Positions 38,487 to 50,500 of a DNA stretch of 64,000 nucleotides are shown in pieces; position 1 is the first letter of the stretch, and every line of letters starts with the position of its first letter. The translations under genes were made by a program, and so were the position numbers. Under the pieces are notes generated by a model. It was not told where the DNA came from and searched no databases. It saw only the letters and a program-made list of their open reading frames with translations. This DNA is from Stentor roeselii (lineage: Eukaryota; Ciliophora; Heterotrichea; Heterotrichida; Stentoridae), in assembly GCA_006503475.1 (NCBI GenBank), contig RSEH01000081.1, positions 102,592 to 166,591 of the forward strand. Reading direction: 5' to 3'.

Positions 38487-40568
38487 TTAAGCCAAAAAAG
38501 CTACTTCCATAATCAAATCAACCAAAATATCATCTTCAAGACAAAGAACAAGTCCAGTTTCATGATACTTCAAGTCAACCCAAACCATATCTTCTTCCAC
38601 AACATCGCACTGAACAATCTTCTCCAAGTTATTTTCTCTAGAAGTCTGCAAAACATCTTCATTCAACACTCCAAGACAATTCAACATCCCGACATCAGGG
38701 ATCTTGCCAGCTTCAATGCCAGCCCATTTTTCCAAAGTTTTCTTTACATTTTTTAAAAGCAGTTCAAAGTTGACGTCACATTGAAACTGGTAAATCCAAG
38801 GCCTAGGGACACATTCATGAACAGCCAAACTTAAAGCTTCATTAAAAGTCTCAATTTCAAAATTTCTGTAAATTTTTTTTAACTTGTCTCCCCTCATCGA
38901 GTTATTTTCCAAGAAATAAGAAAAATTTCTGTATTTTTCAAGTAAAAAATCATCAAGTTTAAAGATGAGGTTGAAACTTGACCAATATTTTCCTACTTTT
39001 TTTAAAACTTTTTCAGGTTTGTTATGTAAAAGTACCCGGTTTAAATGTGAAAGTAAAGAATTTACGTCAGTTGAGAAGTTTTGAACGGTTTCTGTAAAAA
39101 TGTTGAAATTTCGAATAGGGACTTTTGTTTTAATTTTATTTAAACTGCTGTTTTCAGACTCGTTACTCAGGTCTTTCAAAACTTCTTCAAAAAGACAGTT
39201 GAAGATAAAAACTTCTAATTCAAATAAAACTCTTTTTTGTTTAATTCTTTCTGAATTTTTATCAATTTTCGGAAGAACTGGTTGATTTGGCACTGGTTCC
39301 GGTGAAAAAGGAGGTAAACAACAGGAAGAGATCTGAAAAATCACAGGTTCTGAAGGGTTTTCAAAAGAGTTTTCATTATGAGAGTATTTTTCAAAGATGT
39401 TCATTTGTTTTTTCGGTGTTTTTTCTGAGTCTTTTGAAGAATTTCTCTGAATTTTTTGAGGTTTTTCGCTGAGATTCTCTGGACTGTTGGGAGACTTAGT
39501 GATGACTGTCGGTCTTACAGGAGAGACTTTTTGAATCGGGTGAATGATTCCCATAGTTTGAGAAAGAACCATATACCTTCTATTAATGATTTCTTCAAGA
39601 TTTTTTTTAATATTTCCTAAATTTTCACATCCCCTGAGCAGTTCAGAAACTTCTAACAAATCATTTTCTCTCATTTCCATCAAACTTCTTAACTGGATTT
39701 TGTTCAGTTCTTTTTCAACTGAAGTAAGATGTTTTTTCTTTAGTTTTTCAAGTTCGGCTTCTCGAAGACGGTTTTCTTTTAGTCTTTTCAGGGTTTGTGA
39801 AAAAACTTTACGGACTAAAAAACCTCTGATGTTTGATTGGATTTTTGTTGCGGCTTTGTGGATCTGGTCGACTGTGTTTCGGCAGGTTATATGTGCATCG
39901 AGTTTAAAGGAATTGATTCGGTCGTTTAAATCTGAAAGTCTTTTCAGGATTTTTTCTTTGTTTTTATAAAAACTTCCTTCTTCACCTTCTCGATGTTTTC
40001 GTTTTTTTCCTGTTTTTGAGGTTTTTTTTAGTTTTACTTTTTTTGAGATGTTTTTTTTTAAGGTTTTTTTTTCACTTTTCTCTATTTTCAGCTTTTTTAC
40101 TATTTCAGGTTTGGGAAGGTCTTCATTAGGTTTAACGATAGTCTTTCCGATGCTTTCCTTTCTTTTAATTTTCGCTAGAAGTTTGTTTTTTAAAGACTTC
40201 AAAGACTTAGACTTATTTTCAGAAGATTTTATTTGAAGCCTTGAAGTGCTTTCCTGAGAATACTGAAAAAGATCAGTTAAATTTGCCCTGGGACTTTTGG
40301 AAAGTGACTTGCCGTCCTTATATCTAATTGAAGAGTCAGAAGCTTCAGTATTAAGCCTCGGCGACTTTGTAAACATCGCAGATGAAAGGGCCAAGTTGCC
40401 AGATCTTGACCCAGGATGATCTTTATAAGATTTCGACAGTTGTTTCTGTTCTAGTTTCGACCTCGGGGTCATTTTCTGCTCATTTCTTATCCTTGGTGAC
40501 TTTTCTTTCGTTTCTTTACCTTTCGAGTTGTTTTGCGCCCGTTTCGGTGATGAGTAGTTTTTTATCAT
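38487..40568 (-). CDS. IQ-motif protein with DUF4378-like C-terminus, 693 residues
   Basis: The N-terminal 200 residues are Lys/Ser-rich and disordered. An IQ calmodulin-binding motif (AATKIQSNIRGFLVRKVFSQ, about 240-260) is followed by a coiled-coil stretch. A Ser/Pro-rich linker (about 340-430) leads to a helical C-terminal domain (about 445-693) ending VEEDMVWVDLKYHETGLVLC and LVDLIMEVAFLA. This final 'W-D…E…I…DLI.E' pattern resembles DUF4378 of microtubule/centrosome-associated proteins (CEP350-like, plant TRM). A calmodulin-regulated cytoskeletal role is inference. ATG at 40566-40568, 47 bp from the divergent MGCC gene. Confidence 0.82.
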   Translation of the reverse strand: MIKNYSSPKRAQNNSKGKETKEKSPRIRNEQKMTPRSKLEQKQLSKSYKDHPGSRSGNLALSSAMFTKSPRLNTEASDSSIRYKDGKSLSKSPRANLTDLFQYSQESTSRLQIKSSENKSKSLKSLKNKLLAKIKRKESIGKTIVKPNEDLPKPEIVKKLKIEKSEKKTLKKNISKKVKLKKTSKTGKKRKHREGEEGSFYKNKEKILKRLSDLNDRINSFKLDAHITCRNTVDQIHKAATKIQSNIRGFLVRKVFSQTLKRLKENRLREAELEKLKKKHLTSVEKELNKIQLRSLMEMRENDLLEVSELLRGCENLGNIKKNLEEIINRRYMVLSQTMGIIHPIQKVSPVRPTVITKSPNSPENLSEKPQKIQRNSSKDSEKTPKKQMNIFEKYSHNENSFENPSEPVIFQISSCCLPPFSPEPVPNQPVLPKIDKNSERIKQKRVLFELEVFIFNCLFEEVLKDLSNESENSSLNKIKTKVPIRNFNIFTETVQNFSTDVNSLLSHLNRVLLHNKPEKVLKKVGKYWSSFNLIFKLDDFLLEKYRNFSYFLENNSMRGDKLKKIYRNFEIETFNEALSLAVHECVPRPWIYQFQCDVNFELLLKNVKKTLEKWAGIEAGKIPDVGMLNCLGVLNEDVLQTSRENNLEKIVQCDVVEEDMVWVDLKYHETGLVLCLEDDILVDLIMEVAFLA

Positions 40569-40615
40569 TATAAAAAATCAACTATCCAATAAAAATCATT
40601 GAAACTCTTTAATAA

Positions 40616-41287
40616 ATGGGCTGTTGCAAGTCTCGAACAATCTACTCCAGGACCAGTGCAGAAAATCAAGAGTTGATTCGCTTCGAAAGCACTTTTCAAC
40701 TTCAAAACATTTCTTTTCAGCAACTTGAAACCATTGCTCGTCGTAGTTCATCAGCAAGTCTTTCAAAAGTGCATCATTTGCTGAACACTTCATTTCCGAT
40801 TCATATTCCTGTAGACTTTCTTGAAAACTCAAGTATAAATCACAGTGATTTCTTGATTTTCTTGATTCTTTCAGGAAAAGGGTCAAGTAAAGAAAAAAGT
40901 ACAGCTCTTTGGTACTTATTTGACAGTGGCTTAGAACAAGTCATGTCAAAAGACCTGCTTTTAAAACTATTCAAAAGTGTGATAAAGGCTTCTGTGGAGA
41001 TTCCTGTTGTTTACTACTTGAAAAAGAATTCTTCTGCTCTTATCAACGCCTGGCATCAGCAGCTTAATGAAAGAACTGAAGGTCTTGAGCAAAAGTTGAT
41101 GAAACATTTCTTGGAAGATGCAGATTCTCTTAGTTTTGACTTGTTTTTGGCGAAGTGTGAAGAAATGCCCACTGGAAAGATCTGTGAAACATCTGCTGTT
41201 AGGACTCAACTAGAACATACTCAAGTCATTCCAAAGAAATTCGCTAATCCTTTTAGAACTATGAAAGTGACCAAATTGACGACTTAA
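40616..41287 (+). CDS. Hypothetical 223-residue protein with MGCC N-terminus
   Basis: Begins MGCCKSRTIYSR: Gly2 with Cys3-Cys4 and nearby basic residues is a strong setting for N-myristoylation and palmitoylation, predicting a membrane-anchored cytosolic protein. Residues 70-185 are helical (FLIFLILSGKGSSKEKSTAL, ALWYLFDSGLEQVMSKDLLL) in a calcium-sensor-like, EF-hand-type arrangement, but no canonical calcium loop is visible. Family not recognised. It shares a 47-bp divergent intergenic region with the IQ-motif gene and converges with the NET-domain gene, with 11 bp between stops. Confidence 0.78.
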   Translation: MGCCKSRTIYSRTSAENQELIRFESTFQLQNISFQQLETIARRSSSASLSKVHHLLNTSFPIHIPVDFLENSSINHSDFLIFLILSGKGSSKEKSTALWYLFDSGLEQVMSKDLLLKLFKSVIKASVEIPVVYYLKKNSSALINAWHQQLNERTEGLEQKLMKHFLEDADSLSFDLFLAKCEEMPTGKICETSAVRTQLEHTQVIPKKFANPFRTMKVTKLTT

Positions 41288-41298
41288 GTAAATTAGAA

Positions 41299-41493
41299 TT
41301 ACTTGAAAAACGACTCTATCTTTAAAAGGACTTCTGTGGGTAGAAGGTCTAAGTCCAGGGTCAACTCCGAGTCTTTCAGGTCTTTTTCCTCGTAAATCAA
41401 ATTGATCAACTGGGGAAGGGAGGAAGGTGGCAAATTAAGAATTTTTTCAGAGATTTTTGACTTTCTTTCGAAACTGACAGAATGATCTGCCAT
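41299..41493 (-). CDS. 64-residue NET-domain protein
   Basis: The whole protein is an extraterminal (NET) domain as found in BET proteins: KISEKILNLPPSSLPQLINL, then LIYEEKDLKDSELTLDLDLL with PTEVLLKIESFF. These match the family's basic/Leu helix 1, 'LP…L..II' helix 2 and acidic 'IDFETL…TLRELE' helix 3. There is no bromodomain. In BET proteins the NET domain binds short basic peptides of chromatin partners, so a stand-alone NET protein is likely a chromatin adaptor. ATG at 41491-41493 is 43 bp from the start of the giant gene. Confidence 0.75.
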   Translation of the reverse strand: MADHSVSFERKSKISEKILNLPPSSLPQLINLIYEEKDLKDSELTLDLDLLPTEVLLKIESFFK

Positions 41494-41536
41494 TTATAGT
41501 TCTTTGATTTTGGATTTCTGTTCTTAGGTTATAAAA

Positions 41537-44500
41537 ATGGTTCGAATGGTTCAATTTTTACTATTGGCCGGACTGATACAGTCGGTCTATAGCGCAGCGA
41601 CCATAAGTCTCTCATCGCCGACAGTGGCTTATTTCACGATAACTGCTACAGTGACTATCGGTGGATCAGATTGCAGTTCAGGGACTTTAGATCTGACAAG
41701 TTCAGGAGGGACTATTTATGAAATTTCCTCACTGAGTCAATCAGTTTCTTCAACTACGAGTTTTACTTTCACTTTTTATTATAAAGCAGCAGCGAGTGGA
41801 TCAGTGATAGTGACTTGCAGTGATTTTACTTCAATTACAGCTTCTCAGTCGATCACTGTAACTGAAGGGACTCTTACTTTTTCGGGTTCTGATACTTATG
41901 TAAGAAATAATTAGCCTTCGTCAAGCTCGGATTCTTTTAGTGTTAATTTAAAACTTCTTGAGTCGGGAGGATCACAAGCTGACCTTTCATCTACTGATAG
42001 TGTCACTTTGTCACTTAGTCCTGGAGGAAAGATTAGTGGGACTATTAGTGGGACGCTTAGTTCTGGGGCAATTACGTTTTCAGGTCTTAAGGTTTTGACG
42101 AAAGGAACTTTTTATTTAGTGGCTTCTGCAAATGGCATGAAAACAGGTGTATCTTCTTCAAGTTTCACTGTCACAAACTCACTTGTAAGCATCAAAGTTA
42201 CTCCATCTGTATACACCGTAGCTGCTTCTTCAACTTTCGATGTTAAAGTCGATTTGATTGGAGATGATGGAAACTTTTATGAGCCCTCTACTTCAATTTC
42301 CTTGACTGAAGACTCAGGAACTTCAATCAGTGGTGCAAGTTCGACTTCAGTCACTAAAACTTACACGTTTTCAAGCTTACAGTTCTCATCGAATGGTGTC
42401 AAAGTGATTAAAGCTACAGATGGAAGTGTGACAGGATACAGTTCGGTGACTGTGACATCTGGAAATTCAGTCACCTTGACATATACTGGAGATCTTATAA
42501 TAAATCATCAAATCACGGTCAGATCAATGTATTATGATAATTCTCTTAACTTGATCACATCTTCAGCTTCTGGTACTTTATCGGGGAACATCGCGGGAAC
42601 GACTACTGGATCTTCAAGTACAGGAATAATTTCATATACAATGTACTTCACTGCAAGTGGGTCGCAAACTTTGTCGGTTCTTCATGGCACAGCCTCCACT
42701 TCGATCACTCTAACTATAGATAAAAATACAGCAGTTATCACTCCAGCTAAAGTCTGGGCTCAGGAGCCTGACACTTTAACCTACACTGTTTATTTGAAGT
42801 ACTCAACAGCAATATCCGAAGTGATTTCGATTACAAACTCTGATTCAAACCAGTTCACTTTAAGTGTGAGTTCACTCAGCTTCACATCAGCGAATACTGC
42901 CCAGACTGTGACTGTGACTGTAAAAGAAACGACTTTAGTAGGATCGACAACTAAGACCATCTCTCACTCGAGTTCAAATGTTGACTTCACTTCCCCAGCA
43001 ACGGCAATATCTTCAGGAGTCTTCACAGTGACAATCTACGATGCCACAGACACATACGTAGTAATGTCCTCAACTCCAACCTTAAAAGAAGGAGGTTCAA
43101 CAAGCACAACATTTTACCTATCAAAAGCTCCATCATCAGACGTGACATTAACCTTCAGCACTCACTCTTCCCTCACACTTTCCACCACAACCCTAACCTT
43201 CACATCCTCCGACTACGGCACAGCTCAATCAATGACAGTGACATCATCAGTGAGTAGTGTGAACGAGGCAGGTTCAAACGTATACTCCTTAACATTTTCA
43301 TCATCATCTTCAGACAAGTCCTGGACCAGTCCATCAAGTCTTCCAAGTTCCTTTAAAATTTACGTCATAAAATTAAGCAACCCTCAAGTGTTAATCTCAG
43401 AATCAGTAGTTTTTCAAGAAAGTCAAGGAGGTTCATATTCAATTGTTTTAACATCTGAGCCGACATCATCAGTGACAGTGACTTTGAGTTCTACAGGAAG
43501 TACTATCAAGTTTTCTCCAAGTGTTCTTACGTTTGACTCAACGAATTATGATGTTCCTCAAAGTGTTTCTTTGTATTCTGTTCAAAGTTCAACTCCGAGG
43601 TATTTGAAGTACTCGATCACGATTTCTCATTCGGTTAGTTCGAGTGATGCTAATTATAATTCGATCACTCCGGTACCGTCTTCGAGTATTAAAGTCACTG
43701 CTGTTCATCCTTGCAAGGCTGGACTTTATGCTTGGCCTCCTGGGTCTGGTACTTGTGAACTTTGTCCTTTGGGGTATGAGTGTCCTACACTTTATGAAGA
43801 AAAAACTGCTTGTACTACTGGGTATTATTCTCCTTTAGGGGTTTGGAATTGCTTGCCTTGTCCTCCTGACCATAGTTGTTCAGGCAGTACAATGCCAAAG
43901 CCATGTGCCGACGGTTACACATCAGCAGAAGGTGTCGGAGTATGTTCATCCTGCTCCGGAGTTCCATGCGATAAAGCAGGAGGAAGTATCTCATCAGCCC
44001 CTGCAGGATTTTATCTAATGAACAAAGGCCACAGTATGTACATCTGCCCACCAGGTTATTCCTGCTCAGGAGGATCATCCCTTCCATCCGCATGTTCATC
44101 AGGTTATTACGCTCCATTAGGTTCATCATCCTGCACTCAATGTCCCAAAGGTTTTTACTGTCCAGACCCAGCGACTCCAATTCCAATTCCTTGCGACCCA
44201 TATTCCTATTCATCAGCAGGTGCTCTTTACTGCAACTACTGTCCAGTGGGTTATTCTTGCACAGGGAGTGGATCAACAGCCTGCACATCATCTCAATATT
44301 CCTTAGAAGGTTGGATGGAATGTGTAACAATCGACATCATGACTTATGGAGGTGGAACTACTGGATGTGGACTTGGTTATTATTATCTTGCTTCAACTTC
44401 CACTTGCACTATATGCCCAGTTGGTTACCAATGCGACGGAATGTTTCGAAAAGCTTGTCCCCCAGGTTGGTACGCATCAAGTACTGGAAGCTCTGCATGT

Positions 44501-47500
44501 ACTCAATGCAGTTTAGGTTACTACGCAGTTTCAGTCGAAGGCACTTCATGCACTCAAGTGACTACCGCGGGAAAGTACTCTAATTTAGTTAACAACGGGG
44601 CCAAGACCTGTCATCGAGGACTTACAAGTGTCTCGCCTTTCATTTCTTGCACGTCTTGCACTGCAGGGTACCAATGTGATGATCCTGCAACACCCACGAC
44701 TTGCGCTGCTGGAAGTGTCTGCTTTCCAATCGGCGTCACTCAGAATTCAGGTTCAAATCAACAGCCGTGTCCGAGTGGGTATTACTACGGGTCTACTGGA
44801 GGAGATGAATTTTCTGATTGTATTGCTTGCACTGCTGGGTATTATTGTCCGAAAAAAACTTCTAGTCCTGTCGCATGTCCTAAAGGACATTATTGTCCAG
44901 CTTATTCTTATGTTCCTGATAATTTCCCGTGCCCTGTTGGATATAAGGAAAACTCTGGAACTCAAGATCAAGTTTCGGATTGTGTTGCTTGTACTGCAGG
45001 GTATTATTGTTATCAAGGAGCTTCTGTTGAGTTGCAGTGTCCTAGAGGGTATTATTGTGAAGCTAATTCTTATTATCCGAAATGGTGCAGTCCGGGTTAT
45101 ACCTCACCTGCGAATAGCGATGATTCTTCAGATTGCACTATTTGTGCTGCTGGGTCTTTTTGTCCACCTGGTTCATTCAAGATGCCTTGCCCACCTGGTA
45201 CCTTCAACACGAATACAGGAGGAGGATTTATGTGGGATGCGTGTAGTACTTGCACAGCAGGATATTCTTGCACAAATTACGGTCAAACAGTTGGAACTAC
45301 TAATGCATGTAGCGCCGGGCATTACTGTCCAGCAGGAACTGAACACGCTGAGCAGTTCCCTTGTCCTGCTGGCACATTTTCTGATGCAACTAATGCGGTC
45401 TCAGTCTCTGGTTGTGGGTCATGTACTCAAGGGTATTATTGCCAACTTGGATCAACTACTGGTGATATAATCAAATGTCCCCGAGGTCATTATTGCCCAA
45501 CTTCCACAGCTTTTTCTCATAATAATCCTTGTGATGCTGGAAGTTATTCATGGTCAACTGGCAATACAGATAGTTCTAATTGTGCAGCATGCACTGCGGG
45601 ACGTTATTGCGCCCGAGGAGCTGCATATATCTCAGGATATTGCTCGCCTGGATATGTCTGTCCTACTTCTTCTATTACACCTGATCTAGAAACAAACGCT
45701 TGTGCTGCAGGAAAGTTCATGGCTTACTACAATGCAACTGCTTCATCGGAATGCCAAGACTGCCCTCCAGGCTTCTTTTGTGTTAAAGGTTCTGGCCATC
45801 CAGTACCTTGTCCTCCTGGTTATTATTCCTCGAGTTCCGGCTCTAGTTCTTGCACACAATGCTCAGCAAACAAATATTGCCCTGCAGGAAGTAGTTCTGA
45901 AACAGTGTGTGCAGATGGTTACTATTCTTTAGCTGGAAGCTATGTATGTGAAAAATGTCCTGGTGGATATTATTGTGCCAGCGGCAGCAAAACCAGTTGT
46001 AGTGCAGGAACTTACTGTCCAGAAGGTAGTTCATCAGAAACTGTATGTCCAGCAGGTTACTACTGCGCAGCCACTTCAAGTGAGGCAACACCATGCGCTG
46101 CAGGAAAAATCCAAGGATCAACAGGAAAATCATTATCTTCAGATTGTACGAATGTTGCAGCAGGCTCTTACAGTATTCTCGGCTCTGCCTCAGCTACAGG
46201 GAAGTGTGAGCCAGGCTATTATTGTGATGCAGGATCAGCTGGCCCATACAACACTCCTTGTCCTGCTGGGAAGTATGTACATGATTATGGAGCAACATCA
46301 TCTTCAAGCTGCCTGGATTGTCCTGCTGGGTATTATTGTAAACTTGGAACAGCTGACCCTGTTATCTGTCCAGTAGGTTACTATTGTGCATCCGGAGTAT
46401 CTCTTCCGACGTTTTGCCCAGCTGGTAAGATCGGCCTTAGTGAAGGGCTTAAAGCAAGTACTGATTGTAGTAGCTGCCCACAAGGTTCATATTGTACACA
46501 ACCTGGACTTTTAGTAGCTGATGGAACCTGCGCTCCTGGGTTCGTTTGTGCAGCTGGAAGCACTTTAAGTTCTGGAGGAGGCTCTACCTGTCAAGCTGGA
46601 GGATACTGCCAGCCTGGTTTTATCACTCAACGTAAATGCCCACCTGGAACTTACAATCCAAATCAAGGGGCTAAAGATGTTACTGGATGTGGAGACTGCG
46701 AAGCTGGATATTATTGCTACGGTGATGAAACTGTTGCTAATCAAAACGAATGCACTGCTGGGTACTACTGTCCAATCGGTTCATACTGGTCCAAAATGAA
46801 GATTTCCTATCCAGGCTACTATTCAGAGGCAGCTCAAAGTGAACCAACAGTTTGTCCAATAGGAACCTACAATCGACTATACGCCCAAAGTGCCTGCACA
46901 ACCTGCAGAGAAGGTTTCTACTGTCCTTCAAAACAAATGATTGAGCCAACAATATGCCCAGTAGGTTACTATTGCGTTGCTGGAGTTGATATCTACTCGT
47001 CATGTCCTGCTGGAACTTTCAACCCTCGATTAGGACTGACAACTCAAGATGATTGCAACTATTGCACTCCAGGAAAATATTGTTTAAAGGCTGGGTTAAG
47101 TGCTGTGACTGGACAATGTGATCCTGGATATTACTGCACTTTTGGAGGCAAGTCGAAAAAACCGGATACTTATGATGATACTGATGGAAATTATGGACAA
47201 TGTCCTACTGGTCATTATTGTGAACAAGGGTCTCCTTTGCCAGTGGCTTGCCCGTCGGGTACTTATAATCCAGATGAAATTAGCTCTGGCGTTAGTGAAT
47301 GTGTTCCGTGTGATGCGGGGAAATATTGTAAAAATACTGGCCTTGATAGTGTTGAAGGCGATTGTGACCCTGGATACTACTGCTTATCAGGTGATGTTTT
47401 CGGTACAAAAGTTCCAAGACCAACAGAAGGTACTGAAATAAATTACTGTAAAAAAGGTTTTTACTGTCCTTCTGGTTCCTCTGAACCTACCTCAGTCCCT

Positions 47501-50500
47501 GTAGGGCATTACCAAGATGAGCTAAGGAAACATGATTACAAAACCTGTCCAGCAGGTTACTACTGCGTGACTGAAACAGGTTATTTTGAGTCTTTCTTAT
47601 GTCCTGCTGGGTACTACTGTCCCGAAGGAACCGAATCGAAATTTCAGTACCCTTGTCCTCAAGGAACTTACAGTCCTCGAGAAGGACTCAGATCTGAAGG
47701 AGAATGCATTGATTGCCCACCTGGGTACTTTTGTGGAACAACAGGAAAATCTTCAATTGATACTACTAATGATAAATGCTCTGAAGGATATTTCTGTAAA
47801 AAAGGATCGAAATTGCAGGAACCTATTGCGGATTACCCAGGAGATAGTAATGGAGGTAGATGTGTGAAGGGATATTATTGTCCTGCTGGCAGTGCTTATG
47901 CGCTTAAATGTGATGGAGGAAAGTATTGTGGAAGTGATTTAATTCATACTGTTTCAGGTGATTGTGATGCTGGGTATTATTGTATTGGAGGAGCTACTAC
48001 AAAAACTCCTTCAGATGGAACAACTGGAAATAAATGTCCCAAAGGTCATTACTGTCCAGCTGGTAGTCAGTCACCGATTCCATGTCCAAAGGGAACCTAC
48101 AACAGTTTTTTCACTCAGGTAGATTCCAATGCTTGTCTCCCATGCACTGCAAAATATTATTGCGGAAGTGTCGGACTGTCCAAGGTGACAGGCTTATGTG
48201 CAGAAGGCTTTTACTGCTCTGGAGGAAACTACGAACTTATGCCAAAAGATTTTAAATGCACAGCTGGACATTACTGCCCTGAAGGCAGCTCAGCTGAAAG
48301 AAACTGCCCAGTCGGGTATTATCAGGATCGAACACTTCAGAAAGAGTGTAAAGAATGCCCGGAAGGGTATTATTGTAAAACTGAAAAAACTGTTACTCCT
48401 ACTCAGTGTGAAACTGGATACTACTGCCCGAAAGGCTCAACTGATCATCAGCCTTGCCCTGCTGGTACTTTTACGAATGTCCTTGGTAGATGGAAAGTAT
48501 CTCAATGCATGGATTGCCCGCCAGGTAAATATTGCTCAGAAGCCGCCAGCACACCTACAGGTGACTGCTTCGAAGGTTATTACTGTCTTGGAGCTACAAC
48601 AAAAAACAAACCTACTGAAGATGCTGAAGGTGGAATATGTCCAAAAGGTTATTACTGCCCAACTGGAAGTACTTCTGCAATTAAATGCACTCCAGGAAAG
48701 TACTGTGAAACCAAAGGATTGAGTGCTCCAACAGGTGACTGTCTTGAAGGATACTACTGCATGGAAGGAGCTATTTCTAAAAAACCTACTGACAAAATCA
48801 CTGGAGCAATCTGCCCAGCAGGATATTATTGCCCGACAGGTTCCACATATCCAATCCCATGCGAAATCGGTAAATACCAGCCTTCCCAAGGTAAATCCGA
48901 TTCATCCCACTGCCTAACTTGCCAAGCAGGTTACTACTGTGCAAGAAAAGCAGCGAAAACATTTTCAGGAGTTTGTGGAGGAGGCTACTTCTGCCCATCA
49001 GGCAGCACAATCCAAAAGAACCCTTCCAACAAATGTCCTCAAGGAACTTACTGCGAAGCAGGGTCATCAACTTCAAAAGACTGTCCAGAAGGAACCTTTC
49101 AAAACTTAGAAGCTCAAAGTTCATGTCAAGAGTGTCCAGCAGGTTTTTACTGTGACGTGAAAACAATAACACCTACAATTTGCCCAGTAGGTTACAAGTG
49201 CCCTGCAGGCACTTCAGACAGTTCAAAACAGCCATGTTCTTCAGGGTATTATAACCCCTTCGAAGGCCAAAGTGACTGCTTGCCTTGTCCTAGGGGTTAT
49301 TATTGTCTTTATAACTCAGCAGGCATCACGGACCCTGTAGAGTGCCCTGCTCGAGCTTATTGTCCTGAAGGGACCAAGACCAGCACTAACTACTGCCCGG
49401 CAGGGACTTACACTGAGAAGACTGGACTTCAAAGCAAGGACCAGTGCATGCCTTGTCCTTCTGGGTACTATTGTGATGAGGGAGAAATCAAGGATCAATG
49501 TCTTGCTGGGTATTTTTGTAGGTCTGGATGTAATAAAGAAGACCCTGACTCTTATACTAATACAGGATCTGGATCGCCTTGTCCTGAAGGACATTATTGC
49601 TTGCTTGGAACTATTATTCCTATTCCTTGTCCTGAGGGAAAGTTTAGAAAGGAAAAAGGAGGAAAAACTGTTGATGATTGTAAATATTGTGAAGCAGGGT
49701 ATTATTGTATTCCTAATGATCCTGTACCTAAACCTTGTCCTACTGGAGCTTATTGTCCTGAAGGTTCAAGCACTCCCTTGCTATGCAAAGAAGGATATTA
49801 CTCAACAGCAACCATGGCTTCATCTGAATCAGTCTGTACTATCTGTCCATCTGGTTATATTTGTGACCGTGCAGGTATCGGTAATTACAAAGACTTCCCT
49901 TGTACTCCAGGTTATTATTGCCCGTCCGGAGCTCAGCTGCCAGTGAAAGCACCGGAAAAATATTACTCACCAGGTGCAAGCGCTGGAAGCATACCAGATC
50001 TGAATGTTTGTCCAGAAGGTTTTTACTGTGAAGAAATGTCAACAGGGTATGCAATGTGCAGTATCGGAAACTATTGTAAAACTGGGGTGAGTATTCCTAC
50101 ACCATGCGGTGAAGGGTACTTCTGCGATTATCAATCAAGTGAGCCAACCCCCTGCCCAATCGGTTTTTACTGCCAAGAATACGAATACCCAATGGACGAC
50201 TACCCTCCCCTTCTATGTCCCTTCGGTACAATCTGTCCAGTGACTTCCGTATCATCAACTCCCACAATAGGATCAATCGTTCCAATTTACTGCTCAGCAG
50301 GTAAATACGCAATAATGGCCAAAACCATAAATTCAGATGAATCGACTGAATGTGGAACCTGCCCTCCTGGAATGTACTCATTAACAGGGTGGATCGAATG
50401 TCTTTACTGTGACCCGGGGTACATTTGTCTTGAAGGCGCCAGTGTGCCAAACCCAGACGATCGAGACATTTACAACGGATATAAATGTGGAAAAGGATAT

